Notes: generated from the sequence alone by a model not told the origin. A DNA stretch of 64,000 bases from Tritonibacter scottomollicae (GCF_003003215.1 NZ_PVUF01000001.1:558001-622000), one strand, 5' to 3'. Counted from the stretch's first letter, positions 24,433-34,016 are shown. Translations and numbers: made by a program.

Positions 24433-27060
24433 TTATTCGCCAGAGGTTTTGGTCTTGGCGGCGGCCTTCTTGGCGGGTGCTTTCTTCTTGCCCGTCTTAC
24501 CAGCCTTCTCGTTGATCAGCTCGACCGCCATCTCCATGGTCACATCCTTGGCCTCAGTGTCCTTGGGCAGGGTCGCATTGACCTTGCCCCATTTGACATA
24601 TGGCCCATAGCGCCCGTCCATGATGTTGACCGGCCCGCCTTCGCCGGGGTGTTCACCCAGCTCGCGCAGCGCCTTGGCCGCGGCAGAGCGGCCCCGGCCC
24701 GGATTGGCCCGCTTCTCCGCCAGCATCTCCACCGCCCGGTTCATGCCGATCTCGAAGACGTCCAGCGTCTCCTTGAGGTTCACATAGACCGGTTTTTCCT
24801 CATCCGGGCGCTGATGCATAATGTAGGGTCCGAAGCGACCAAGGTTCGAGGACACCACGCCGCCATCCGGATGCGCGCCGATTTCGCGCGGCAGGGTCAG
24901 CAGGGTCACCCCTTGTTCCAGCGTGATGTCGTTCGGCCCCCAACCGGGCAGGTAGTCCTTGCCCTGTTTCGGCAGCGAGGACCGTGGTGGCTTCTTGTTC
25001 TCGGGCGTGACTTCGCCGCGTTGCACATAGGGTCCAAAGCGACCGGATTTCAGGTGGATCTCGTCACCATCATCCTCGCCCAGCACCCGTTCGTAGCCTT
25101 CGGCACCCTCGCCGGATATCGGACGGGTGTAGTTGCACTCCGGGTAGTTGCCGCAGCCGACAAACCCGCCGGTGCGCGAGGTCTTCAGATGCAGCTGGCC
25201 TGCGCCGCATTTCGGGCATTGGCGCGGGTCGCCGCCATCTTCGCGCGGTGGATAGAGCTGCGGTGCCAGCGCTTCGTCCAGCACATCCAGCACCTCGGAG
25301 ATCCGCAGATCCGAGGTCTCGGAGATCGCCGCCGAGAAATCGCGCCAGAAGCTGTCCAGCAGTTCCTTGTAGTCCTTGCCCCCGGCACTCACGTCATCCA
25401 ACTGGTTTTCCAGTGCGGCGGTAAAGTCATACTCCACGTAGCGCTTGAAGAAGTTCAGCAGGAAGATGGTCACGATCCGCCCCTTGTCCTCGGGGAACAG
25501 GCGGTTCTTGTCCTTGCGAACGTATTCGCGGTCCTGGATCGTGGTGATGACACTGGCATAGGTGGACGGGCGACCGATGCCCAGCTCTTCCATGCGTTTG
25601 ACCAGCGTCGCCTCGGTGTAGCGCGGCGGCGGTTGGGTATGGTGCTGCAGCGCCAGCGTGGCGCCATCCTCGGACAGGCGGGAGCCGTCCTTGCCGGGCT
25701 TTTCAGCCTGCGCGGCGAGGGAGGAGCCAAATTTCAGGCTCTCGCCCTGCATGATCTGGGGCAGGCGCTTGTCGTCCTCGTCCACAACATCATCGCGGCC
25801 TTCTTCATAGACCCGCATGAACCCGTCGAACAGCACCACCTGACCGGTGGCGCGCAGCACCACCTGCTTGTCGTCGGAGCCGATGTCGACCGTGGTGCGT
25901 TCCATTCGGGCACCGGCCATCTGACAGGCCAGTGTCCGCTTCCAGATCAGATCATAGAGCTTGCGCTGGTCGTCCTCAGAAACCTTGAGGCTCTTGGCGT
26001 CACGGCTCATGTCCGTGGGGCGAATACACTCGTGGGCTTCCTGCGCGTTCTTGGCCTTGTTCTTGTAGATGCGCGGCTCGCCCGGCACATAATCCTTGCC
26101 ATAGCGGGTCGCGATTTCCTCGCGTGCGGCGGTGACTGCCTCGGGCGCCATGTCGATGCCGTCGGTCCGCATATAGGTGATGAGACCGGCCTCATAGAGG
26201 CGCTGCGCGGTGTTCATGCACTGTTTGGCGCCCATGCCGAACTTGCGGCTGGCTTCCTGTTGCAGGGTCGAGGTCATGAAGGGCGCCGACGGGTTGCGCG
26301 CGGCAGGTTTGGCTTCGACCGACAGCACCGACATCTTGCGGCTGGCCACGGCCTGCACCGCCAGTTCGGCGGCGGTGGAATTTGCCAGGCTGAACTTGTC
26401 GAGCTTTTCGCCGCCCAGAACCGTCAGCCGTGCCTCGAAGGACTGGCCGCGCGGGGTCGCCAGATGGGCGCGCACCGACCAATATTCTTGCGGGTTGAAG
26501 GCTTCGATCTCCATCTCGCGCTCGACGATCAGACGCAGGCAGACCGATTGCACGCGACCGGCCGACCGGGCACCGGGCAGTTTGCGCCACAGTACCGGAG
26601 AGAGGTTGAACCCGACGAGATAGTCCAGTGCGCGGCGGGCCAGATAGGCCTCCACCAGCGGCAGGTCGACTTCACGCGGGTTGCGCATGGCTTCTGTGAC
26701 AGCTTCCTTGGTGATCGCATTGAAGGTCACCCGCTTGACGTCGGTGTCCTTCTTGATCGAACGGCGCTTGGTCAGCGCCTCCTGCAGGTGCCAGCTGATC
26801 GCCTCGCCTTCGCGATCAGGGTCAGTCGCGAGGATCAGGGCATTGTCGGTCTTCAGCGCTTCGGCGATGGCGCGCACATGTTTCTTGGAGTCGTTGCCGA
26901 CCTCCCAGGTCATGGCAAAATCATCGTCCGGCTGTACCGATCCGTTCTTGGCGGGCAGGTCCCGTACGTGACCATAGGATGCCAGAACGGTGTAGTCGGA
27001 GCCCAGATACTTGTTGATCGTTTTAGCTTTGGCCGGTGATTCGACGACGACGACTGGCAT
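24433..27060 (-). CDS. topA: DNA topoisomerase I
   Basis: An 875-residue type IA topoisomerase that relaxes negative supercoils. The Toprim domain begins at MPVVVVESPAKAKTINKYLG and includes TDPDREGEAISWHL. The active-site Tyr is in GLITYMRTDG, near residue 300. A C4-type zinc ribbon (CPKCGAGQ and CGNYPECNY, near residues 610-640) and further C-terminal repeats follow, with a Lys/Ala-rich DNA-binding tail. The ATG at 27060 is the family start; the frame extends 18 codons upstream without similarity. It shares direction with dprA, 140 bases upstream. Confidence 0.97.
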   Translation of the reverse strand: MPVVVVESPAKAKTINKYLGSDYTVLASYGHVRDLPAKNGSVQPDDDFAMTWEVGNDSKKHVRAIAEALKTDNALILATDPDREGEAISWHLQEALTKRRSIKKDTDVKRVTFNAITKEAVTEAMRNPREVDLPLVEAYLARRALDYLVGFNLSPVLWRKLPGARSAGRVQSVCLRLIVEREMEIEAFNPQEYWSVRAHLATPRGQSFEARLTVLGGEKLDKFSLANSTAAELAVQAVASRKMSVLSVEAKPAARNPSAPFMTSTLQQEASRKFGMGAKQCMNTAQRLYEAGLITYMRTDGIDMAPEAVTAAREEIATRYGKDYVPGEPRIYKNKAKNAQEAHECIRPTDMSRDAKSLKVSEDDQRKLYDLIWKRTLACQMAGARMERTTVDIGSDDKQVVLRATGQVVLFDGFMRVYEEGRDDVVDEDDKRLPQIMQGESLKFGSSLAAQAEKPGKDGSRLSEDGATLALQHHTQPPPRYTEATLVKRMEELGIGRPSTYASVITTIQDREYVRKDKNRLFPEDKGRIVTIFLLNFFKRYVEYDFTAALENQLDDVSAGGKDYKELLDSFWRDFSAAISETSDLRISEVLDVLDEALAPQLYPPREDGGDPRQCPKCGAGQLHLKTSRTGGFVGCGNYPECNYTRPISGEGAEGYERVLGEDDGDEIHLKSGRFGPYVQRGEVTPENKKPPRSSLPKQGKDYLPGWGPNDITLEQGVTLLTLPREIGAHPDGGVVSSNLGRFGPYIMHQRPDEEKPVYVNLKETLDVFEIGMNRAVEMLAEKRANPGRGRSAAAKALRELGEHPGEGGPVNIMDGRYGPYVKWGKVNATLPKDTEAKDVTMEMAVELINEKAGKTGKKKAPAKKAAAKTKTSGE

Positions 27061-27200
27061 AAAAATAGGCACCTTTCCATACGGGTTTAATCGCGCTCTA
27101 TGGCGGGGCAACATGTGTCGCGCAAGGGGAGAATGTCAATCCGGGCGAAGAAAGCCAGCCCGGATATCCTGCAGGGCCGGGCGCATTTGGAGCCCGGAAA

Positions 27201-28352
27201 TCAGCGTTTCTTGATGATCACCCCGCCGGGCCCGCGGCCAATTTCGCCCGCAAGTTCAAGGTCGGTCAGCACCGTGCGCACCCTGCGGGCGGTGCTGTCC
27301 AGATCGTCGATCAACTGGCCTTCGGGGGTGGGCGCCATGGCCAGTCGATCAAGTATTTGCTGATGCAGCGCGGCGGTCTGCCGCAGGCTGCGCCGCTCCG
27401 GCGGAGGAGGAGGGAGGTCTGCGGGATCTATGGGTCTCACGGGGGCAGGCGGATGGTCGAGCGGCGGCAGCGCGTCGATCACATCTTGGGCGTCGCGCAC
27501 TAGAACAGCGCCGTCCCGGATCAGCAGGTTGCCACCACTGGCGCGGGCATCAAACGGATGTCCGGGCACTGCCATCACGTCGCGCCCCAGATCGAGCGCA
27601 TCGCGGGCGGTGATCAGGCTGCCGGATTTCACCGCCGCCTCGACAACGATGGTAGCAAGCCCAATGCCTGCGATAATGCGGTTGCGCGGTGGGAAGTGGC
27701 GGGCCTGGGGTTGCAGTCCCATGGGCTGCTCCGACAGGCGCAGGCCCTGCTTTGCAATGGACTGCGCCAGCCGGGTGTTCTCGGACGGGTATATGATATC
27801 GACGCCGCCGCCCTGCACCGCGATAGTGCCGGAGCCAAGCGCGCCCTCATGCGCGCTGGCGTCAATGCCGCGCGCCAGACCCGAGACCACCGCATAGCCT
27901 GCAGCGCCGAGATCGCGGGCCAGCGCATAGGCCATGCGCCGCCCCAGCGACGAGGCGTTGCGCGCGCCGACGATGGCGATCGCTGGGCGTGACAGCAACG
28001 ACAAATCGCCCATCGCCCAGAGCACAGGCGGCGGGTTGGGGATGGCCGCAAGAGGAGCGGGATATTCAGGATCGCCAAAGCACAAAAGCCGCGCATTGGC
28101 GGCTTTTGCTGTGTCAAGCTCGGCGTCTAATTGGTCTTTTGAGTACGTTCTGTACCCTTTTACGCTCGCAGCCGCTGCCACTTCGGGCAGCTTATCCAGC
28201 ACATTCTGCGCTGATCCATACTCGGCCAGAAGCCGGTAGAAGGTCACTGTCCCAATTCCTCGGGAACGCAACAGACGAAGCCAGGAATACCTTTGATCTT
28301 CCGTGGTGGGTGGGAGTGGGGGGTGAGTGGAAGAATTTGCTTCTCCGGTCAT
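27201..28352 (-). CDS. dprA: DNA-processing protein DprA/Smf
   Basis: A 383-residue DprA. The N-terminal helical (SAM-like) part begins LRLLRSRGIGTVTFYRLL. The Rossmann core has AIVGARNASSLGRRMAYALA, VVSGLARGIDASAHEGAL, GGGVDIIYPSEN and FPPRNRIIAGIG. A C-terminal winged helix lies at about residues 320-383. DprA loads RecA on incoming single-stranded DNA in natural transformation. It lies directly upstream of topA, as in many bacteria. Confidence 0.95.
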   Translation of the reverse strand: MTGEANSSTHPPLPPTTEDQRYSWLRLLRSRGIGTVTFYRLLAEYGSAQNVLDKLPEVAAAASVKGYRTYSKDQLDAELDTAKAANARLLCFGDPEYPAPLAAIPNPPPVLWAMGDLSLLSRPAIAIVGARNASSLGRRMAYALARDLGAAGYAVVSGLARGIDASAHEGALGSGTIAVQGGGVDIIYPSENTRLAQSIAKQGLRLSEQPMGLQPQARHFPPRNRIIAGIGLATIVVEAAVKSGSLITARDALDLGRDVMAVPGHPFDARASGGNLLIRDGAVLVRDAQDVIDALPPLDHPPAPVRPIDPADLPPPPPERRSLRQTAALHQQILDRLAMAPTPEGQLIDDLDSTARRVRTVLTDLELAGEIGRGPGGVIIKKR

Positions 28353-28696
28353 GCCCTCGCCTCGCCTTGTTGCAAGACTAGGTTTACGACTTTCGCGGTT
28401 AACAGGTGGTGAACGCCGCGCGGATTTATCGAGATTTTTCGGTACTTTTCGCTATGTCACTGAAAAAGAACGATATTGGTGTCGCACATGCATTTGACTG
28501 ACGCCGCGATCACAGGTTTTGCGGGCGATACTTGGTAAATATGTGTCCGTTTCGGGCTGAATCGGGCTCGATTTTGCTCGCTTCGTTAAACAACCGTAAG
28601 CGCGCACCCATGGCGGCATGACTGCAGCTGATGGGCTGGAACAGGCGATTCATCACAAGGAATGAATCGCCTGAATGTTTGCGTGTCGACTGTGTC
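28353..28696. other. Intergenic gap dprA-tldD with a perfect hairpin
   Basis: This 344-base non-coding gap includes AGGCGATTCAT (28643-28653) perfectly paired with ATGAATCGCCT (28662-28672), 25 bases past the tldD stop on the minus strand. No T-run follows. The rest is moderately AT-rich and probably holds the dprA promoter. A 68-codon minus-strand frame here has no recognisable features and is not called. Confidence 0.5.
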
Positions 28697-30118
28697 TCAG
28701 GTGGCAGAGCCGCCAACCGTCAGGCCACCCATGAGCACGCTGGGTTGGCCAACACCGACGGGCACCCACTGGCCCTGCTTGCCGCAGTTCCCCATACCCG
28801 GATCGAGTGCCATGTCATTGCCAAGGCCGCGGATCTTCTGAAGGGCGGTGGCGCCATCACCGATCAGAGTGGCGCCCTTCACCGGTGCACCGATCTTGCC
28901 ATCCTTCACCCGATAGGCCTCGGTGCAAGAGAAGACGAACTTGCCGTTGGTAATGTCCACCTGACCGCCGCCAAAGCCGACGGCCCAGATGCCATCCTTC
29001 ATGTCCTTGACCAGATCTTCGGGGGCCGCGTCACCGCCCAACATATATGTGTTGGTCATTCGCGGCATCGGCGCATGCGCAAAGCTCTGGCGTCGACCGT
29101 TGCCGGTGGGTTCGACTCCCATCAGGCGGGCGTTTTGGCGATCCTGCATGTAGCCGACCAGAATACCGTCTTCGATCAGCGTGGTTTTCTGGCTGGGCGT
29201 GCCCTCGTCATCAATGGTGATGGAACCGCGGCGGTCAGGGATCGTGCCATCGTCCAGCACGGTGACACCGGGGGAGGCGATGCGGCTCCCCAACAGCCCG
29301 GCAAAGGCAGACGACCCTTTGCGGTTGAAGTCACCTTCAAGCCCATGGCCGATGGCCTCATGCAGCAGGATGCCGGGCCAGCCGGGCCCAAGCACCACAT
29401 CAAATTCCCCGGCCGGAGCGGGTTCGGCTTCGAGATTGACCAGCGCGATCCGCAGCGCCTCACGGGCCTTGGCCTGCCAGTCCTGCGGCAGGATCAGCCC
29501 ATCAAGGCCCACACGCCCGCCGCCACCCGCGGTGCCGCTTTCGCGTCGCCCGCCGTCCTCGACAATGACCGAGACGTTGACACGGGTCATCGGTCGCACG
29601 TCGCGCACCCGGGTGCCATCTGCGCGCAGGATCTCAATCTCCTGCAACGATGCGGCCAGAGTAGCCGAGACCTGAACCACGCGCGGATCCAGCTCGCGGG
29701 AAAAATTGTCGATCTCCCGCAGGGTCTCCACCTTGACGGGGAAGGCCTGCGCGGCAATCGGGTCGAGGTCACCATAGAGTTTCTGGTTGGTGGCCTGCGG
29801 GGCAGGGGCCATGGTGCCGCCGCCGGCGCCGACAGCCAGCCGCGCGGTTTCGGCAGCGCGTTTCAGGGCCGAGACGGACATCGTGGTGGAGTGAGCGTAG
29901 CCCGCCACCTCGCAGCGGACGGCTCGCAGCCCAAAGCCCTCGGCCGCGTCGTAGCTCGCGGTGCGCAGGCGACCATCATCAAAGACCAGAGCCTCCGATT
30001 TGGTGCGCTCGGCAAAAATCTCGCCGTCGTCGGCTCCGGCGAGCGCGTCGCGCAGAACCGGCAGCGCCTCATCCTCGGGGAGAGTGGTCTCAAAGGGGCG
30101 AAATGCGGGTGTATCCAT
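28697..30118 (-). CDS. tldD: Metalloprotease TldD
   Basis: A 473-residue TldD/PmbA-family protease with the zinc motif HEAIGHGLEGDFNRKG (HExxxH type) near residue 255 and the C-terminal CGKQGQWVPVGVGQPSVLMGG. With TldE it forms a heterodimer that cleaves unfolded peptides and matures some modified peptides. TldE is not in this window. The ATG at 30118 (MDTPAF) is chosen over an adjacent in-frame TTG. It is divergent from coxB. Confidence 0.94.
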   Translation of the reverse strand: MDTPAFRPFETTLPEDEALPVLRDALAGADDGEIFAERTKSEALVFDDGRLRTASYDAAEGFGLRAVRCEVAGYAHSTTMSVSALKRAAETARLAVGAGGGTMAPAPQATNQKLYGDLDPIAAQAFPVKVETLREIDNFSRELDPRVVQVSATLAASLQEIEILRADGTRVRDVRPMTRVNVSVIVEDGGRRESGTAGGGGRVGLDGLILPQDWQAKAREALRIALVNLEAEPAPAGEFDVVLGPGWPGILLHEAIGHGLEGDFNRKGSSAFAGLLGSRIASPGVTVLDDGTIPDRRGSITIDDEGTPSQKTTLIEDGILVGYMQDRQNARLMGVEPTGNGRRQSFAHAPMPRMTNTYMLGGDAAPEDLVKDMKDGIWAVGFGGGQVDITNGKFVFSCTEAYRVKDGKIGAPVKGATLIGDGATALQKIRGLGNDMALDPGMGNCGKQGQWVPVGVGQPSVLMGGLTVGGSAT

Positions 30119-30137
30119 CAAATGGGCCTCGATTTTT

Positions 30138-30151
30138 TTGATCTAAGTCAA
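30138..30151. promoter_or_regulatory. FNR/FnrL-type site in the tldD-coxB intergenic region
   Basis: TTGAT-CTAA-GTCAA is one base from the FNR consensus TTGAT-N4-ATCAA. It lies 19 bases upstream of tldD and about 150 bases upstream of coxB. A TATAAC hexamer at 30184-30189 could be the coxB -10, placing the site near -51 of that promoter. Oxygen-responsive control of the oxidase is the natural reading, but the site may act on tldD instead. Confidence 0.5.
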
Positions 30152-30298
30152 GAAAGCGACGCTATGACGCGAGCTACCCTCTTTATAACCTCTCCAGAAT
30201 ATGATTTTTAACAGCCTCAAAGACAACGGGCGCTGCAGAGTTTTTCGGAACGATTCCGCGACCCGTCCCATGCAACGATCAAGCGATCAGGAAACGAC

Positions 30299-31213
30299 AT
30301 GAAGAATGCTTTGACGCTTTCGGGCTTTATCGCCGCTCTTTCGAGCCTTCCAGCAATGGCGCAAGAAGGTCTGGAATCCATTGGTAAGCCGACAGACGGT
30401 AACCTTGGCTTCCAGCCGGCGGCCTCCGAACTGGCGAAAGGTATTCACGAGCTGGACCACATGATTCTCATCATCATCACTGCGGTTTGTATCTTTGTCG
30501 CCGGTTTGATGCTCTACGCCATTGTGCGCTTCAACCGCCGCGCCAACCCGGAAGCGTCCAGCTTCACCCACAACACACCGATCGAGATCGCATGGACCGT
30601 TGTGCCGATCTTTATTCTGATCGTCATCGGCTCCTTCTCGCTGCCGGAATTGTTCCGTCAGCAGGAAATCCCCGAAGGCGACGTGACCATCAAGGTCACC
30701 GGCTACCAGTGGTACTGGGGCTACGAATACGTCGATCACGACTTTGCCTTCGACAGCTACCTGATTGGTCACCCGGCCACGCTCAACGAAAGTGAGCGCC
30801 CGGCTGACGCCGATGTGACACCCTTCGTTTATAACGAAGCGATGGAGCTGAAGCTCAAAGACGCAGGCTACGCGGGCGACGAATTCCTCCTGGCTACAGA
30901 CACCGCGGTTGTTGTTCCGGTGCACAAGACCATCGTTATGCAGGTGACCGGTGCCGATGTGATCCACTCCTGGGCGATGCCAGCCTTCGGCGTGAAACAG
31001 GATGCGGTTCCGGGCCGTCTGGCAGAGCTGTGGTTCAAGCCGACGCAGGAAGGCGTGTATTTCGGTCAGTGTTCCGAACTGTGCGGCAAGGACCATGCCT
31101 ACATGCCGATTACGGTCAAGGTTGTGAGCCAAGAAGCCTATGACGAATGGCTGAATGGCGCGATCGATGAATACGCCGGCCTGCCGCAAAGCTTCCAGGT
31201 CGCCTCCAACTGA
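30299..31213 (+). CDS. coxB: Cytochrome c oxidase subunit II
   Basis: A 304-residue precursor: signal peptide MKNALTLSGFIAALSSLPAMA, two transmembrane helices (about residues 60-82 and 100-120) and a periplasmic cupredoxin domain. The CuA site is complete: CSELCGKDHAYMPI near residue 255, with the upstream His in DVIHSWAMPAFG. It accepts electrons from cytochrome c. It begins the ctaB-ctaF-ctaG-ctaE cluster. Subunit I (ctaD) is not in the window, consistent with a separate locus in this clade. Confidence 0.97.
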   Translation: MKNALTLSGFIAALSSLPAMAQEGLESIGKPTDGNLGFQPAASELAKGIHELDHMILIIITAVCIFVAGLMLYAIVRFNRRANPEASSFTHNTPIEIAWTVVPIFILIVIGSFSLPELFRQQEIPEGDVTIKVTGYQWYWGYEYVDHDFAFDSYLIGHPATLNESERPADADVTPFVYNEAMELKLKDAGYAGDEFLLATDTAVVVPVHKTIVMQVTGADVIHSWAMPAFGVKQDAVPGRLAELWFKPTQEGVYFGQCSELCGKDHAYMPITVKVVSQEAYDEWLNGAIDEYAGLPQSFQVASN

Positions 31214-31282
31214 GGACGATTCTGCTTCTGCGCCTTGCTTGCCAAAGCAGGTGCGGAGGCGCCCATGCCTGTTTCCTGAAAA

Positions 31283-31309
31283 ACGGCCACGCTTTGAATG
31301 CGTGGCCGT
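31283..31309 (+). other. Hairpin between coxB and ctaB
   Basis: ACGGCCACGC (31283-31292) is perfectly complementary to GCGTGGCCGT (31300-31309) with a 7-base loop. No T-run follows. It may stabilise the coxB message relative to the assembly genes or cause partial termination. Confidence 0.55.
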
Positions 31310-31334
31310 CACAGACCCGAAAAGAGCTTGAGAC

Positions 31335-32276
31335 ATGAGCGACGCCAGCATCAACGCAAGCATGATCCGTGAAGATGACGCCTCCTTGGGCGATTACTTT
31401 GCGTTGCTCAAACCGCGTGTCATGTCGCTGGTTGTGTTCACCGCACTCGTCGGCTTGCTCGCAGCGCCCGTTGGGGTGCATCCGGTTGTCGGTTTTTGCG
31501 CGATTTTGTTCATCGCCATTGGCGGTGGGGCGTCCGGTGCGCTCAACATGTGGTGGGACTCCGATATCGACCAGGTGATGAAACGCACCAAGTCGCGCCC
31601 AATTCCCGCAGGCAAAGTCGACAAAGGCGAAGCGCTGAGCCTCGGTCTGGCACTGTCTGGCCTGTCGGTGATCATGCTGGCGCTGGCGACCAACGTCTTT
31701 GCGGGGGCTTTTCTGGCCTTCACCATTTTCTTCTATGTGGTGGTCTACACCATGTGGCTGAAGCGTGCGACGCCGCAGAACATCGTCATCGGTGGTGCGG
31801 CAGGGGCCTTCCCGCCGGTCATCGGCTGGATCGCGGCAACCGGGTCGATGACCATTGAACCCTGGTTGATGTTCGCGCTGACCTTTTTGTGGACCCCGCC
31901 GCATTTCTGGGCGCTGGCGCTCTTCATGCGCAACGACTACGACATCGCGGATGTGCCGATGCTGACCGTGACACATGGTCGTCGATCCACCCGCAAGCAT
32001 ATCCTCGTTTATACCATCATTCTCGCGACCTTCGCTCTCGCCACCGCCTTTACCGGCGTCGGTGGTCCGATCTATCTGACCGTCGCGCTGGTGCTGAATG
32101 CGCTGTTCCTCAAAGGGGCCGTGCAGATCTGGCGCCGTGACGAGGCGATCTGCGAGGATGACAACTTCAAAGTGGAGCGCTCTTTCTTCAAGCTGTCGTT
32201 GCTCTATCTGTTTCTGCACTTTGGAGCGATCCTCGCAGAGGCGCTGCTGAAACCATACGGTCTGGGAGGCTGGTAA
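31335..32276 (+). CDS. ctaB: Protoheme IX farnesyltransferase
   Basis: A 313-residue polytopic UbiA-family enzyme making heme O from heme B. The prenyl-diphosphate Asp-rich site is NMWWDSDIDQVMKRTKSRPIP near residue 75, with the second conserved region LTFLWTPPHFWALAL and DVPMLTVTHG. About nine membrane segments are visible. It lies after coxB and 5 bases before the small ctaF-like gene. Confidence 0.96.
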   Translation: MSDASINASMIREDDASLGDYFALLKPRVMSLVVFTALVGLLAAPVGVHPVVGFCAILFIAIGGGASGALNMWWDSDIDQVMKRTKSRPIPAGKVDKGEALSLGLALSGLSVIMLALATNVFAGAFLAFTIFFYVVVYTMWLKRATPQNIVIGGAAGAFPPVIGWIAATGSMTIEPWLMFALTFLWTPPHFWALALFMRNDYDIADVPMLTVTHGRRSTRKHILVYTIILATFALATAFTGVGGPIYLTVALVLNALFLKGAVQIWRRDEAICEDDNFKVERSFFKLSLLYLFLHFGAILAEALLKPYGLGGW

Positions 32277-32281
32277 CTGAG

Positions 32282-32443
32282 ATGAGCTTGCGCAAGGAAC
32301 ATGAGCTGCACAACCGACGCAAAGGCCGCAACTTTGGCGTTGGCCTGCTGCTGGCCGGATTTGTCGTTCTGGTATTGGCGCTGACCATGGTCAAAGTGAC
32401 GTCAGCCGGCTTTACGTTCCCCGAAATCGAAGGCGGAGAGTAA
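32282..32443 (+). CDS. Small single-span membrane protein of the oxidase cluster (CtaF/CoxF-like)
   Basis: A 53-residue protein starting MSLRKEHELHNRRKGRNFGV, with one membrane helix (GLLLAGFVVLVLALTMVKV) and a short polar tail ending EIEGGE. It sits between ctaB and ctaG with 5-base gaps on both sides, a conserved location for a small oxidase-assembly or accessory peptide in alphaproteobacteria. Tight coupling supports it as a real gene despite its size. Its function is not known from sequence. Confidence 0.85.
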   Translation: MSLRKEHELHNRRKGRNFGVGLLLAGFVVLVLALTMVKVTSAGFTFPEIEGGE

Positions 32444-32448
32444 ACCTG

Positions 32449-33036
32449 ATGGCGATGAGCGGTCCTAAGAAGACAGTGATACAGCTGGTCGGCGTGGTGA
32501 CCCTGATGGGCGGGCTGGCCTGGGCGTCTGTCCCGTTCTATGACTGGTTTTGCCGTGTCACCGGCTTTGGTGGCGTGACCCAGGTCGCTGATGCCGGGTC
32601 TGATCAGGTACTGAACAAAACGATCAAGGTCCGCTTCGACGCGTCGAAGGACCGCGATATGCCGTGGGAATTCAAACCCGTCGAACGGATCATGGAGCTG
32701 AAGATCGGTGAGACCGGGCTGGCCTTCTACGAGGCCTATAACCCGACGGATCGTCCCGTCGCAGGGCAAGCCTCCTACAACGTGGCACCCTATTCGGCTG
32801 GCTACTACTTTGAGAAAATTCAGTGTTTCTGCTTTAATGAGCAGGTGCTGCAACCTGGGGAGCGGGTGATGATGCCTGTGACCTTCTTCGTGGACCCCGA
32901 GATTGTCGAGGACGCGGAGGCAAAATTTGTGCATACGATCACCTTGTCGTACACATTTCACGAGATCGATCTGCCCGAGGGCTATGCCGCCCTCGACACC
33001 GGAGATACATCCGGGGCAGAGACGGAACTGAACTAG
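32449..33036 (+). CDS. ctaG: Cytochrome c oxidase assembly protein CtaG (Cox11)
   Basis: A 195-residue copper chaperone for the CuB site of subunit I. One N-terminal membrane helix (IQLVGVVTLMGGLAWASVPFY) is followed by a periplasmic domain with the copper-binding CFCFNEQ motif near residue 127, then LQPGERVMMPVTFFVDP. The ATG at 32449 follows the small gene by 5 bases. Confidence 0.96.
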   Translation: MAMSGPKKTVIQLVGVVTLMGGLAWASVPFYDWFCRVTGFGGVTQVADAGSDQVLNKTIKVRFDASKDRDMPWEFKPVERIMELKIGETGLAFYEAYNPTDRPVAGQASYNVAPYSAGYYFEKIQCFCFNEQVLQPGERVMMPVTFFVDPEIVEDAEAKFVHTITLSYTFHEIDLPEGYAALDTGDTSGAETELN

Positions 33037-33061
33037 GCCGCTTTGGTGAGGGACACTTAAA

Positions 33062-33877
33062 ATGGCGCATGCTAAAAATCACGACTTCCACATTCTGCCG
33101 CCGTCGATCTGGCCGTTGATCAGCAGCATTGGCGCCTTCGTCATGCTCTTTGGCGCCGTGCTCTGGATGCACGACGTTACAGCTTGGCTGTTCTGGGCGG
33201 GCCTCGTCGCCGTGCTCTACTCCGCCTTCTGCTGGTGGTCCGAGACCATCGCCGAGAACAAGGCCGGCGATCACACCCCCGTGGTGCTGATCGGCCTGCG
33301 GTATGGCTTCATCCTGTTCGTCATGTCCGAGGTGATGTTCTTCTTCGCTTGGTTCTGGTCATTCTTCAAACACGCCATGTACCCGATGGAGCGTTATGTC
33401 GGCACCGAATATGTGGCGCCGGAGATCTATCCCGTGGACGCGTTCCACCTGCCGTTGATCAACACGCTGGTGCTGTTGCTTTCGGGCTGTGCCGTGACTT
33501 GGGCGCACCATGCGCTGGTGCATGAAAATGACCGCAAGGGCCTGATCAACGGTCTGGCCATTGGTATCGTGCTCGGTGTGTTCTTCACTGTCCTGCAGGG
33601 CTACGAATATGTGCACCTGCTGCACGAAGGATGGGAGTTCGGTGGCGACGAGTTCTACTCCAACTTCTTCATGGCGACCGGCTTTCATGGCTTCCACGTG
33701 GTGCTCGGCACGATCTTCCTTATCGTCTGCCTGATCCGTGCGATGAAGGGTGACTTCACCCCGAAACAGCACGCCGGTTTCGAGATGGCCGCCTGGTACT
33801 GGCACTTCGTCGATGTGGTCTGGCTGTTCCTCTTTGTTGCGGTCTACATCTGGGGCACCGCCGGACTGGCGCACTGA
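33062..33877 (+). CDS. ctaE: Cytochrome c oxidase subunit III
   Basis: A 271-residue, seven-helix integral subunit. Family features include [16 protein letters not shown] near residue 60, [17 protein letters not shown] near 95, and [16 protein letters not shown] near 205. It completes the core-associated subunits here (II and III). It lies 25 bases after ctaG. Confidence 0.97.
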   Translation: MAHAKNHDFHILPPSIWPLISSIGAFVMLFGAVLWMHDVTAWLFWAGLVAVLYSAFCWWSETIAENKAGDHTPVVLIGLRYGFILFVMSEVMFFFAWFWSFFKHAMYPMERYVGTEYVAPEIYPVDAFHLPLINTLVLLLSGCAVTWAHHALVHENDRKGLINGLAIGIVLGVFFTVLQGYEYVHLLHEGWEFGGDEFYSNFFMATGFHGFHVVLGTIFLIVCLIRAMKGDFTPKQHAGFEMAAWYWHFVDVVWLFLFVAVYIWGTAGLAH

Positions 33878-33936
33878 TCTCAATGTAGCGGATACATGAT
33901 TGCGGTTTTCCTTTTGGCAAACAGCACGTATCTAAC

Positions 33937-33965
33937 GGGGCGCGCGGGATCATCCCGCGCGCCCC
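33937..33965 (+). other. Very stable 13-bp hairpin after ctaE
   Basis: GGGGCGCGCGGGA (33937-33949) is perfectly complementary to TCCCGCGCGCCCC (33953-33965), with a 3-base loop. Only TTGCGG follows, so no true T-run is present. It probably protects the oxidase message 3' end or slows transcription before the SURF1 gene. Confidence 0.6.
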
Positions 33966-34016
33966 TTGCGGTTTCAGGGGGACACCTATGACCACCGGAT
34001 CAGGAGCACGCGCGCG

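Noticed and set aside
24049-27039. 996-codon open frame on the plus strand
   Set aside because: It covers topA in antisense and shows no domain-like pattern. topA has full type IA topoisomerase motifs.
28510-28716. 68-codon minus-strand frame in the dprA-tldD gap
   Set aside because: No recognisable start context, no hydrophobic or domain pattern, and it overlaps the end of tldD and a hairpin.
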